DNA of 17,839 bases from Pelagophyceae sp. CCMP2097 (lineage: Eukaryota; Sar; Pelagophyceae). The stretch is from contig MU657662.1 of the NCBI GenBank assembly GCA_026770575.1, forward strand, positions 8,386 to 26,224, in the 5' to 3' direction. Numbering within the stretch: position 1 is the stretch's first letter; each line of letters opens with the position of its first letter. Below, in pieces: positions 1-8,910 of the stretch. Under the pieces are notes generated by a model, which saw nothing but the letters and a program-made list of their open reading frames with translations, did no database searches and was not told the DNA's origin. The position numbers and the translations under genes are program-made.

Positions 1-1106
1 ACTTGGTTGTGCGCATCACCTTCAGCGTGACGTTTCGATCCCTCCCTTTACACTTTCGAGTGTAAAGCGAGTGTGGTCGTTGCCTGTACTCAAAGGTGCA
101 ATCGTCTACCGCATGTGCTCCCTGTTGCTCCGCAGCCGAGTACACATCTAGGGGGGTTGGAGGGGGAGAGTATTCGTAAAGAGATGGAACTTCAGTGTGC
201 AACCCGAGTGTGCTCGTTGCGTGCGCCTAGAGGCACAATCGCATATCGCTTCGACAGCGCCAAGCTCTGCAGCCGGGTATCAATCGAGGGTGTTTGAGGG
301 GGGACGTTTGAGCTTCGCACTTCTGTGATGCAGACTCGTCGATCAGGACGGTTTCGGTCTGAGTGACCCTCATCCGACTCTGTGCCTCTGGGGGACCCGG
401 ATTGAGAGACATTGAGAGCCCCGGGTCGAGAGGCACACGTGTTGTTTATTGGTCGCGGAGAGCTGAAAAGCCCGGGACCGTCCTCTTCTCGGTTTGTTTT
501 TTACGGCCGCTGTTTCTGGCTCTCGGTCGTCGCGCGGCTGGGCCAACGGCCCAACCAGCTCCGCCTCGGGGTACTCCAACAGCGGTTGTAACGATGGGGA
601 TTGATTTAAGTCCGAATCCCTCCGAACGTTCTTTTACTTTCGGAGAAGGCACGATACTCGGCGCGCGGCGTCCTTTGCCCTTGGAAACCGTTCGATCTCT
701 GGAGCGCCTTGTCTTCTTCTCTGCACGCCCTGCTCGTTCTCTGCTCGTCCACGTCCTGCTCGTCCACGACACGCGTCGATACGTGAATATCCTTCCCCCC
801 CCCCCCAACAAAGAAAAACCGAACCCTGGGAGGAGGAAAGTGAAGAGAGAGATTTTGTTATTGTTATAAAATGAAGAACGCGCGCGCTTGTCTCGGTATC
901 GCTCCAGGAGCCTTCCTCCGCGCAGGTTCTCTGAAGGGAAGAAGCGGCAGGTTCCCTGAAGGGGCGCGAGGGAAGCGCGCCAGAAAAAGACACCTCAAAG
1001 GATTAGACTCGATCCCCTTGAGAGGCCTTTAAGGAAACGCTTTAGTTGTTGCGCCACCGGTCTTTCGACGCGCGACGAGGCGGCCCGGGCTCGTTTCGGC
1101 CGCGCC
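1..1106. other. Gene-free region upstream of the kinesin-2 gene
   Basis: No convincing coding sequence is visible. Open frames exist on both strands but have no recognisable domain, no splice-joined continuation and overlap each other. The stretch holds a diverged tandem duplication (57-293), a run of about ten C residues near 796-806, a short direct repeat of a GCTCGTCCACG-type motif around 740-770, and two 17-base copies differing at one position (922-938 and 947-963). The last 100 or so bases before 1107 are presumably the kinesin promoter and 5' leader. No clear TATA box was seen there. Confidence 0.5.
57..293. repeat. Diverged tandem duplication, 137 bp period
   Basis: Two copies lie head to tail with a constant offset of 137 bases. 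Anchor blocks are GAGTGTG-CTCGTTGC type at 69-83 and 206-220, CAATCG at 99-104 and 236-241, and GCAGCCG at 132-138 and 269-275. The offset stays constant through the block, so there were no internal indels until the G-rich end near 160/297. Identity is moderate, so the duplication looks old. No function is visible. Confidence 0.55.
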
Positions 1107-3697
1107 ATGGCCGAGGCCGTCAAGGTTGTGGTGCGCGTGCGGCCGCTCTCGCGCAAGGAGATCCAGGATGGCCACGAGGTTTGACAGACGGCGTCCCTGC
1201 CAAAGCTTGGGGCGTGGCGGGCAGCCCCGCGCTGTGGCCGGGAGCCAAGCAGGCGGTCCTCCGGGAGCCAAGCAGGCGGTCCTCGATGGGAGCCAGGTTG
1301 CGGCGGTCCTCCGGGAGCCGCGCAGGCGCCACAATCCAAACCTGGCGTGTGTAGGCTGCGGCGGTGGCGGACGAGAAGAGCGGGACGATTGTGTGCACGA
1401 ACCCCAAGGCCGACGCCGCCGAGCCCTCGAAGAATTTCACCTTCGACGCCGTCTTCGCAAAGGACTGCACGCAGCGCAGCATCTACGACAAGTGCGGCGC
1501 GACGGTCGTGGAAGCTGTTTTGGCGGGCTACAACGGGACCATCTTCGCCTACGGGCAGACGGGTGCCGGCAAGACGTTTACCATGGAGGGCGCGCCCGTG
1601 CGTATGCCGATTGGCGTGGGGGTCGCCGGCCGCGCACACGGGACTAGGACCCGCCGGAGCTGCGCGGGATCATCCCAAACGCCTTCCAGCACATTTTCGA
1701 CAAAGTCGCCACCGCAGAAGCCTCGCAGCAGTGCGTTTTTTGAGCGTCTGAAGCTTTTCAATCGCATTCCAGGTTCCTCGTGCGAGCGTCGTACCTCGAG
1801 ATTTACAACGAGGAGATCCGCGACTTGCTCTCAAAGGAGCCAAAGTGCGTCGTCTTTGGGCCGGATGCCGCGGGAACCTGGACTGCGTTTTAGGAACCGC
1901 CTGGACTTGAAGGAGAACGTCGACTCTGGCGTCTATGTCAAGGTAGTATTCGACGCACCCCAAACCCACAGCCTGACGCAGGCCGTAGGACCTGACGAGC
2001 TTTGTTGTCAAGTCGTCGCACGAGATCGACCAGGTGATGCAGGCGGGCAAGAAGAATAGATCGGTCGGGGCGACGCTGATGAACCAGGGGTCTTCGCGGT
2101 CGCACGCCATTTTTACCATCATCGTCGAATGCGCAGAGTCCGACGAACAGCGCGGCGCGCACATCACCGTCGGCAAGCTCAACCTTGTCGATTTGGCCGG
2201 TTCGGAGAGGCAGTCGAAGACGGGGGCCACGGGCGACCGGCTCAAGGAGGCGACGAAGATCAACCTCTCCCTGTCGGCGCTGGGCAACGTCATCTCGGCG
2301 CTAGTCGACGGCAAGTCGCAGCACATCCCGTACCGCGACTCGAAGCTCACTCGGCTTTTGCAGGACTCTTTAGGCGGGAACACGAAGACGGTCATGTGCG
2401 CCAACTGCGGCCCCGCGGGCTACAACTACGACGAGACGGTTTCCACGCTGCGCTACGCCAACCGCGCCAAGAACATCAAGAACAAGCCGAAGATCAACGA
2501 GGACCCGAAGGACGCCATGCTGCGCGAGTTCCAGGACGAGATCAAGCGCTTAAAGGCGGAAATCGAGACGCAGGGCGGCGATAAAGGCGGCGGTTTGGGG
2601 TTTGAAGCCAAAGGCGAGGGCAAAGTGGAGGAGCGCGTGGTGGAGCGTTACTTGGACGTGGAACGGATTGTCAAGGTGCAAGGCGCGGCTACGGACGAGC
2701 AACTTGCGGAGATGCGCGAAACCGCCGACCGCGAGCGTTCAGACCTGGAGAGGCAGGCAGAGGCGGAGATGAAGGAGGTCCTCGACTCGCAGACGCGGAC
2801 GGCCAAGGAACGGGAAAAGTTGCGGGCCAAGCTCGTGGCCGAGGCCTCTCGAGCCGCCGCGTCGGAGAAGCAGCGCACGGCCCTAGAGGCAAAGCTCCAG
2901 TCCATGCAGGCCAAGCTGATCAAGGGCGGCGAGCTTCTGGACAAGGCGGCCAAGTAAGTCGATGTTTGTCAAAGTGAAAGGACGGCCGCTTCAGACCTTT
3001 GGCATTTTAAAAACCGTAGGCAAGAGGCTATGCTGCGGCGCGCGCAGCTCGAGCTCGAGGAGCGCAAGGCGCGCGAGGAGGCGCTGGCGCGCAAGGTGCA
3101 GGCCAGAGAGGAGGAGAACATTGCGCTCGAGGAGCGCTACACGTCCATGCAGGCGCGCCTCTTTTGGGGACCGCCTTTGCAGCATAAAAACCCAAACGAC
3201 TGCTCTAGGACGAGGCGGAGCAGAAGACGAAGAAGCTGCGCAAGCTCTGGACTCGTCTTCAGTCGTGCGAGGCCGAGACGCACGACGTCCAACAGGAGTT
3301 CCAAGAAGAACGCGAGACCATGCTCGAGACCATCCGCCAGCTCTCAAAGCAGCTCAAGCTCAAAGAGCTCGTCGTGCGAGACCATAAGCCTGTGCAAACG
3401 TTGTTGGCGGAAATGTGAGAGGCCACGTAGGTGTCGAATTTTGTACCCCCTGAAGACGAAAAGAAGCTCCACGGCCACGCGGCCTGGGACGACGAGGCGG
3501 ACTGCTGGGCGTTTGCGGGCGTCGAGCTCGCCGGCAACCGGCGCCAGGGGAAGAAAAAGGCGAAGCAGCGAAACGAGGAAACCGTCTCGGTGGAGTCGCT
3601 CGTCCAACACAACAACGCCATCCCGAACCCGTACCAGCACTACGCCCACGAGGACAAGGCCGCGACGAAAAAGTCCGGCAGAATGCCCAGCGGCTGA
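1107..3697 (+). CDS. KIF3B: Kinesin-2 motor subunit (KIF3B/FLA8-like), nine exons
   Basis: Plus-end-directed microtubule motor; family members pair as a heterodimer with a second motor and an accessory subunit and drive anterograde intraflagellar transport. Inferred exons: 1107-1178, 1355-1597, 1648-1730, 1773-1844, 1894-1942, 1989-2953, 3020-3152, 3209-3391, 3431-3697, giving 688 residues with every phase matching. The motor domain fills about residues 5-340: P-loop GQTGAGKT at 91-98, switch I SSRSH at 208-212, switch II DLAGSER at 241-247, and the kinesin-2 neck after [18 protein letters not shown] long charged coiled coil follows, about 350-600. The tail [10 protein letters not shown]...WDDEAD resembles KIF3B more than KIF3A, which is why that symbol is given; the subunit assignment is less sure than the family. 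The start ATG directly precedes the conserved first strand [10 protein letters not shown]. Intron 7 (3153-3208) seems to use a GC donor, because CAG joined to GACGAGGCG restores the conserved coiled-coil start. Intron 8 is only 39 nt. Confidence 0.93.
1238..1328 (+). repeat. 23-bp minisatellite inside kinesin intron 1
   Basis: Two exact 23-base copies (1238-1260 and 1261-1283) built on GGGAGCCAAGCAGGCGGTCC are followed by a degenerate 27-base copy (1284-1310) and a truncated copy (1311-1328). The array fills the middle of the 176-nt first intron (1179-1354) and does not reach either splice site. Confidence 0.85.
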
Positions 3698-4127
3698 CCC
3701 GAGAGGCCGCCTCATTAATCACACACGATTTTGAACTCGAGTGTACGAGGCAATTCGTCGCGTTTCAATCGTCGTTGACGCGCGGCGTCGGAGGGCCTTT
3801 GTGACAGCGACAAACGATTTGTGTTAGATGCCTCTTTTGGGCTAGGTATTTTTTTCCCGTTTCTCCTGGCGGTGCAGGTTCTGGCGGTGCAGCAAGTGGG
3901 CTCGGGCGGTGGCTCTGCGTCGCGGTCGGGCAGAGGTCGCCGGCGGGTGATGTCGGGTTTAGCAGCCGGGTCGAAGGATGATGTCATGCCGTGATCGTGT
4001 CGCGCCAGCCGCCGAATTCGGGCGCCTTTGAGACTTGGGGTGCCTCGGCCCTGCGCGTGGTCCTCGACCGCGCGATGTGGGCCGCCGCGCGCGCTCGGTC
4101 GACGCGCGCGGTGGGCCGGCCGCCTCG
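3698..4127. other. Convergent intergenic region between kinesin and BET genes
   Basis: The 430 bases between two stop codons that face each other must hold both 3' untranslated regions. No conserved reading frame, RNA gene or repeat is visible. No AATAAA-type polyadenylation signal stands out on either strand. Confidence 0.5.
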
Positions 4128-6908
4128 TTAGTCGCCGAGGACGTCGTAGGCGAGGTCGTCGTCGTCCTCCTCGTCGTCAAACCCCGCGCCGAGGTTCGGG
4201 TACGCGTCGTGCGGCGGCGCCTTTGGCGCCGCGGGCGTGGCGTACGCCGGCGGCGGCGACTTGGCCCGGCCCTTTTTCGCCGTGCCGTCGCCCGGCTTCG
4301 GTGACGCGCGTGGCTGCCGCGCCTTTGGCGCCAGCGCCGTCTTCACGTAGCGCTGCAGGTGGCGCAGCGTCTCGTTGTCCAGCGTCTCGATGTCGACTTC
4401 AATCTCGTCGTCGGCGGCGCCCGCACGCGAGACGAGGGGCATGTGCTCCTGGACAATCTTGATCACGCTCCCAAGCTTCTCCGCCGGCAGCGAGTTGATG
4501 TCGTCGCTCAGCTGCGCCTTTTCCTCAAACGTCAACGGCTTTGAAGCCTTGGCGCGAGCCAGGGCGGCGGTGCTCGCGGGCGCGGCGCCGCCGGGGCCGA
4601 GGCCCGCCTCCATGTTCATCTGGACCTGCATGTCCGTCTGGCTCGCCTGGCGCTGCAGCGCCAGGATCGTCTGGTGCATCAGCTCCATCTGGCGCTGCAT
4701 GTCCACCAGCTGCGTCACCGGCACCATGTCCGACGACGACCGCAAAGGCGCGCGGTCCGCGATGCCGGGACCCTTTTTGCCCTTGCCCGACTTTGCCTTC
4801 TTCTTGGCCGAGGGCCCGCCGGCGGCGTCGTAGTACTCGTAGTCGTCGTCGGCGTAGTGCGACGCCGCCTCGCGCTTCGGCTGGCCGCCCTTCATCGTCC
4901 GCGGCCGCTTCGCCTCGGCCCAAGCCGTGTCCAGCGCCGTCAGCTCGGCCTCTAGGCGCTCGTGAACGTCGCGCGCGGCCATGTGCGGCGCAGAGTCGGG
5001 GAGCACGTTAAACGTCATCGCGTTTCGAAAGATCCTGCGCGCGTCGGCCGCAAACGCCGACACGTCGGGGTACGCGCCGCGCTCCACGCCCGCCCGCAGC
5101 GTCTGCAGGTCCATGGGCGTGGCCACGACGGCGTGGTAGTGCGGCACGCCGAGCTTCACCGCGTCCACCGGCGCCGCAAACCAGTGCGCCCCCGCCGCGC
5201 GCTCCAGGCCCAGCACAATCGCGTGGCACCGCCTTAAAGGCTCGGAGAGGTGAGCCGTCGCCGCGTTGGCCCGCAGCACGCCGCCGCCCGCGAGGTCGCG
5301 CAGGTGGCTGGGAGCCTTGCGCACGCGCCCAGAGCCGCGCGAGTCCGCCGCCGCCAGGCTCGCCGCCGCCGCCGCCGCCGCCTGCTGCTGCTGCAGCTGC
5401 ATGGCCGCCTGCTGGCTCCGCGCGGGCGCGGGCGCAGCGGGATTTTTTCTCTTGTGGCTCCGGCTCGAGTTTCCCGGCTGCGCCGCCGCCTGCGGCGCAG
5501 AGCCCGCCTGCGCCAGCGCCGCCTGCACGCGCATCAGGTCCTTGCCCGACGGCTTGCGCGGCGGCGGCGCCGCCTCGGCGGGCCGCGCCTCAGGCCGGCG
5601 GTCGCGCGACGCCGAAGCGGGCCGCTCCGCGCGCGGCGCCTCCTGCTTGGGCACGTAGACGCGGTACATCTCCAGGTTGGTGCCGTCGCGGTCCACGACG
5701 CCCTCGATGGCAAAGGGCCCGTAGCGGTTGCGGCCGTCGCCCTTGACGTTGAGGCCTCCGCGCGTGTGCGGCAAGAAGTCCAGCGTCATCGCCTTTTCGT
5801 CCACCTTGGCCGGCTGCGACTTGCCGGGCACCTGCAGGAAGAAGTGGCCCGTGTAGACGCCCGAGAGGTGCGCGGCCACGGCGGCGGCCGACGCCGACGG
5901 CGGCAGCGGGGCCGACGCCATGGCGCGCGACGCGTACTGGAAGCGCGACGTCTGCGCCGCGTCCGCGTGCTGATCGCGCGTCATCGCCCAGCGGCCGTCG
6001 ACGACCAAAGCCGCCAGGTCGATGGTGCCCAGCAGGCAGCACGCGCCGGGCGTGGCCGCCATGCCGCGCAGGTCCAAAGGCTCCTCGGGCACTAGGTCGA
6101 TGAGACCGTGCGAGTCGTGCGGCCTGCCGATTTGCATCCGGGCGGACGCTCGCGGACTCACCCCCCTCCCCGCTCGTCTTCGTCGGACGGAGCCTCTTAC
6201 GCGAACGACGAGTTGTCAGTGTGGTCCAGCAGCCACGGCTCGCAGAGGTCGTCGCACAGCTCTGAGTCGGGCGGCGCCTCGTCGCCGTCGTCGTCCGCCT
6301 CGTCCTCGACGGCGTTTTCCGGCAGCGACTCGCGCGCCGGCCGCGGCCTTGGCGGGTCCTCCGAGACGACAAAGCTCGTCACGTTGCCCGCCCGCGCCTG
6401 CGAGACGCGCCTCGAGGGCAGTTGCGCGGCGACCGGGGCGGTCGATCCGGAGGAGCCGCGGCGGTTTCAAAAGTGGCCGTTAAAAAAGTGCCGCGCGGTT
6501 GCGCACCTCGCGGTCGGCGAGGAGCCGCTTCTGCTCGTCGTCGGCCGACGTCTTCTGGAAGAACGCCGCGGCCTTTGCGTCGTCTGCTCGTCTACTTCCT
6601 GCCGGCGGCGGAGGGTCGGCGGCGGCGGCGAGGAGGCCGTCGAAGCCCGTGGGCGTCGACGACGCCGCGCCGTCGTCGGCCGCCGCCGGCGCGTCCGACT
6701 CCGCGTCTGCGCTTTCGCGCGACGTCGCGGCGGCCGCGTCCGGCCATGGCGCCGCGGCCCATGCGCCGCGCGCGGCGCAGCGTGCTTGGGGCGCTGACGG
6801 GCTCGTTTCAAACGGGTGTGCGCCGTTGTCATGCTTGGAGGGTGAGCCGATCACCGTGGGGGCAGCGGCCGCGGCCGCCCCCACGACGCCGCTGGAGCTT
6901 TGGTCCAT
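4128..6908 (-). CDS. BET-family chromatin protein: N-terminal beta module, one bromodomain, NET domain
   Basis: Predicted nuclear acetyl-lysine reader and transcription co-regulator. Inferred exons on the minus strand: 6908-6507, 6397-6201, 6123-4128, giving 864 residues in phase. Residues 1-200 are low complexity and acidic. About 286-358 forms an unnamed module ending in GDGRNRYGPFAIEG and LEMYRVYV. The bromodomain lies at about 491-594: PVDAVKLGVPHYH, PMDLQTL, and MTFN with the acetyl-lysine-binding Asn at about 572. The WPF shelf reads HWF. A Lys-rich nuclear-signal-like segment (SAKKKAKSGKGKKG) and a Gln/Met-rich helix follow. The NET (extra-terminal) domain lies at about 729-797, from LTFEEKAQLSDDINSLP to LRHLQRYV, and closely resembles animal and plant BET proteins. 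The tail is acidic (FDDEEDDDD). The one-bromodomain-plus-NET layout is that of plant GTE proteins. The start ATG at 6908 is the first Met in frame near a plausible leader; the extreme N-terminus is the least certain part. Confidence 0.85.
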
Positions 6909-7374
6909 TTTGGAACAAGCCCCGGCAGGCCACGGGGCCCTGTCGATCCGAGTCGACCTACCACGAAGTTCGATCGAACGTTCAGCAAAGAACGTCGACA
7001 AAATTCGGGCCGGGGCGAGCCGGGTTGAGGCCAAAAAATTGTGAGTCACCAAGGCGCGGGCCCCGGACCCGGGGCGCTCCGCGGCGCGGGCCCCCGCCGC
7101 TCGACCTCCTCGTTAAAAAATGAGGAGCGTCCTTCGAGGCTTCGAAGCCCAGAAAAGTGGCGGCCCGGCGCGGAGGCGTCGGCCGGACCGAGGGAGGGTC
7201 GTCCGACTTACGTTCAGGAGCGAACGCGGACCCTCGTCCAGGCGCGCGCGGGGCCTCGGGACCAACCACGCGGCTTTCTATTTCCAGCGCACCCGCCAAG
7301 AGCGAGCAAAATCGTTCCCCCGCCGTTCTGACCCCTTTTTTCGGGTACCTTTTTACCGGACCTGATCAACGACC
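6909..7374. other. Intergenic region with clustered palindromes, upstream of the BET gene
   Basis: These 466 bases separate the BET start from the TRAP-alpha stop, both on the minus strand, so they hold the BET promoter and the TRAP-alpha 3' end. Overlapping palindromes lie 60-90 bases upstream of the BET ATG: a perfect 12-base GTTCGATCGAAC at 6968-6979, GAACGTTC at 6976-6983, and an ACGTTC/GAACGT inverted pair at 6978-6983 and 6990-6995. A second perfect palindrome, GGCTTCGAAGCC, is at 7138-7149. No coding sequence is supported. Confidence 0.45.
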
Positions 7375-8408
7375 TCATTTCGAGACGGCCTTTTTCGGCT
7401 TGGGCCGGGCCTCGGCGCCGGCGGCCTTCTTCGCCGGCTTCTTCGGAGGCTCCATGAACTCTGTCCAGCTGGCGTCGTTGGCCGCCAAAGAGATCTGGTC
7501 GGCCTTGATGGCGGCGTCGGCGCGCCTGAGCGTTTAGGCGCTCCTTCGTATGCCCCCTCTCGATATGCCGGAGGGCCCTGCGGGACGCGGGTGGGGTACG
7601 CCTTTGCGGCGCGGTCCTCTGGCTTCTCGTGGGCGACGGTGGGCGGCCGAAATACGGTGAAGAGGTAGTACGTGCCCGCGACCATAGCCGCAAAGGCCGC
7701 AAACCAGGCCATCGACTGCGCCGTCGACGCCGGCGGGTGCTCCAGCGTAACCGTCTCGTTGAAGAACGTGGTGGCGTAGGCCGAGTCGCCGACGTTGTAG
7801 AAGACGGTGGCGGCCACGCGCCACTCGCCCGCGTCGAGGTGATCCGCCAGGTCAAACGTGTAGTCCAGCGTCAAATCCTCGCCGACTGCGGAATCGTGCG
7901 CCTCGCCGTCGTAGGAAAAGTTTTGGAGGTGGTATTTGTACTCCTTGACGTTGTTCAGCGACCCCTGCACGCCAGTCACGCGCACCGCCTCAGCAAGGCG
8001 ATGCTTGAAGTGACACAGCACGGTAGCGCTGCCGCCCACGACCCACTTGCGAGAACGCGTCTTGTTCGAACCGATGCTACGAGGCGGCATACGATGCGGA
8101 GAGGGCCATGCTCTGCGAGCCGAACCCGGCCGTCGACGGGCCGTCTCTAGGGCCGTCTCTAGGGCCGTGTCTAGGGCCATCTCTAGGCCGGTCTCTAGGC
8201 TGGTCTCAGTCGGTCTCTCAGCTTGCGACGCTGCGTTGTACAGGAAGGCAGTCGCGGTGACAAAGTCGCCCGGCGGTGGGATATCCGTCAACCGGTGGCC
8301 GACGTGGCCCGACACCGTGCGCTGCGCCGGCTCCTCCGCCGCGTCGTCGGCGGCGGCCGCCGCGCCCTGCAAGAGCAGCGCGAGCAGCGCAAGCCGCCTC
8401 GACATCAT
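7375..8408 (-). CDS. SSR1: Translocon-associated protein subunit alpha (TRAP-alpha / SSR1)
   Basis: Single-pass ER membrane protein of the TRAP complex, which sits at the Sec61 channel and assists insertion of some signal sequences. Inferred exons on the minus strand: 8408-8223, 8045-7600, 7525-7375, giving 260 residues, a usual length for the family. Features: cleavable signal peptide (MMSRRLALLALLLQGAAAA), an acidic segment, the lumenal domain (WVVGGSATVLCHFK ... LTLDYTFDLADHLDAGEW), possible N-glycosylation at NFS (104) and NET (158), a transmembrane helix at about 174-194, and a basic cytosolic tail ending in KPKKAVSK with the SWTEFM motif comparable to SWIPQE in animals. Two adjacent ATGs are possible starts; the first is used. 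The first intron (8046-8222) is 177 nt, stop-free and in frame, with a GC donor. If it is retained the protein is 319 residues and carries a repeat insert between residues 62 and 63. The C-terminal exon was found by frame and tail similarity. Confidence 0.85.
8138..8221 (-). repeat. 12-bp minisatellite in TRAP-alpha intron 1
   Basis: Seven consecutive 12-base units related to GGGCCGTCTCTA (plus-strand sense) run 8138-8149, 8150-8161, 8162-8173, 8174-8185, 8186-8197, 8198-8209 and 8210-8221. The first two are identical and divergence grows toward the donor site, which the array abuts. Because the unit is a multiple of three, the array adds no frame shift; read through, it encodes an ETAL-type tetrapeptide repeat. 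Confidence 0.88.
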
Positions 8409-8655
8409 TTTCGCCAACACACTCTCGAATGAGTTATCACCGGAAATTATTTAACTTTTTTTTGCCCTTGAATGATGAGTGGCGCCACGCCAACCACCAC
8501 CACGAGACGCCCTGGAGGCGCTTGTTGGCTTTTCATGAACTACCCTTATTTTGGCGAATCTCTGCGAAAGCTTCTGAATTTAGTAGTTAATCAAGTCTAA
8601 ACCCTTAGTGCCCAAATTAAAAGTCGAGAAAGGCGCCAAGGACAGTTCGCACAAC

Positions 8656-8664
8656 TATAAATAA
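8656..8664 (+). promoter_or_regulatory. TATA-like box of the 8911-10977 gene
   Basis: TATAAATAA stands in an A/T-rich patch about 250 bases upstream of the ATG at 8911. A TATA box normally sets initiation 25-35 bases downstream, which would place the start within the hairpin at 8679-8726. Orientation and use are inferred from sequence alone. Confidence 0.4.
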
Positions 8665-8678
8665 TCAACCCTCACCTC

Positions 8679-8726
8679 ACTTGGACAGTCGCGTGGGGCA
8701 CTGCGCCCGATCGCGACTGTCCAAGT
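8679..8726. repeat. Perfect 15-bp inverted repeat (hairpin)
   Basis: The left arm ACTTGGACAGTCGCG (8679-8693) and right arm CGCGACTGTCCAAGT (8712-8726) are exact reverse complements separated by 18 bases, with a further GGGC/GCCC pairing possible in the loop. A second exact 10-base inverted pair, TCGCACAACT (8647-8656) and AGTTGTGCGA (8724-8733), overlaps the right arm, so two alternative folds compete for it. Confidence 0.9.
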
Positions 8727-8910
8727 TGTGCGACCTTTCCTTGCTTCCTTTAGTGGTTTTTGATGTTTCGCGGTTTGGGAAGTTTCTTCTTCGCGCGCTG
8801 GTCTCCGAGGCGGCGACTAGTGCGACTGGAGGGGGCGGCAAGAACGCACGCGCTAAAAATAGTTAATTTTGGCGATTTCTGTTGTGCGTCTGCCCCGCCG
8901 AGCGCGCGGT

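Larger units (their letters stand above)
8409..8910. other. Divergent promoter region between TRAP-alpha and the 632-residue gene
   Basis: The 502 bases lie between two start codons pointing away from each other, so the region must carry both promoters. It is visibly richer in A and T than the genes. It contains a TATAAATAA box, a large perfect hairpin, and T-rich or A-rich runs near 8450-8462 and 8590-8625. No coding sequence is supported. Confidence 0.6.

Noticed and set aside
363..869. 168-residue open frame upstream of the kinesin gene
   Set aside because: It has low-complexity Pro/Arg composition, no domain and overlaps an open frame on the other strand; GC-rich DNA makes such frames by chance.
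2954..3019. Kinesin ending at LLDKAAK (stop right after 2953)
   Set aside because: A GTAAGT donor sits exactly there, and the following exons carry the conserved kinesin-2 coiled coil and tail.
4128..6161. BET protein beginning at MSPRASARMQ in a single exon
   Set aside because: The first residues lie in an intron (6124-6200). Two upstream exons join in phase and carry the acidic N-terminus.
7214..7855. Arg-rich minus-strand frame overlapping TRAP-alpha
   Set aside because: It is a shadow. The true C-terminus is in another frame after a 74-nt intron and ends in the expected basic tail.
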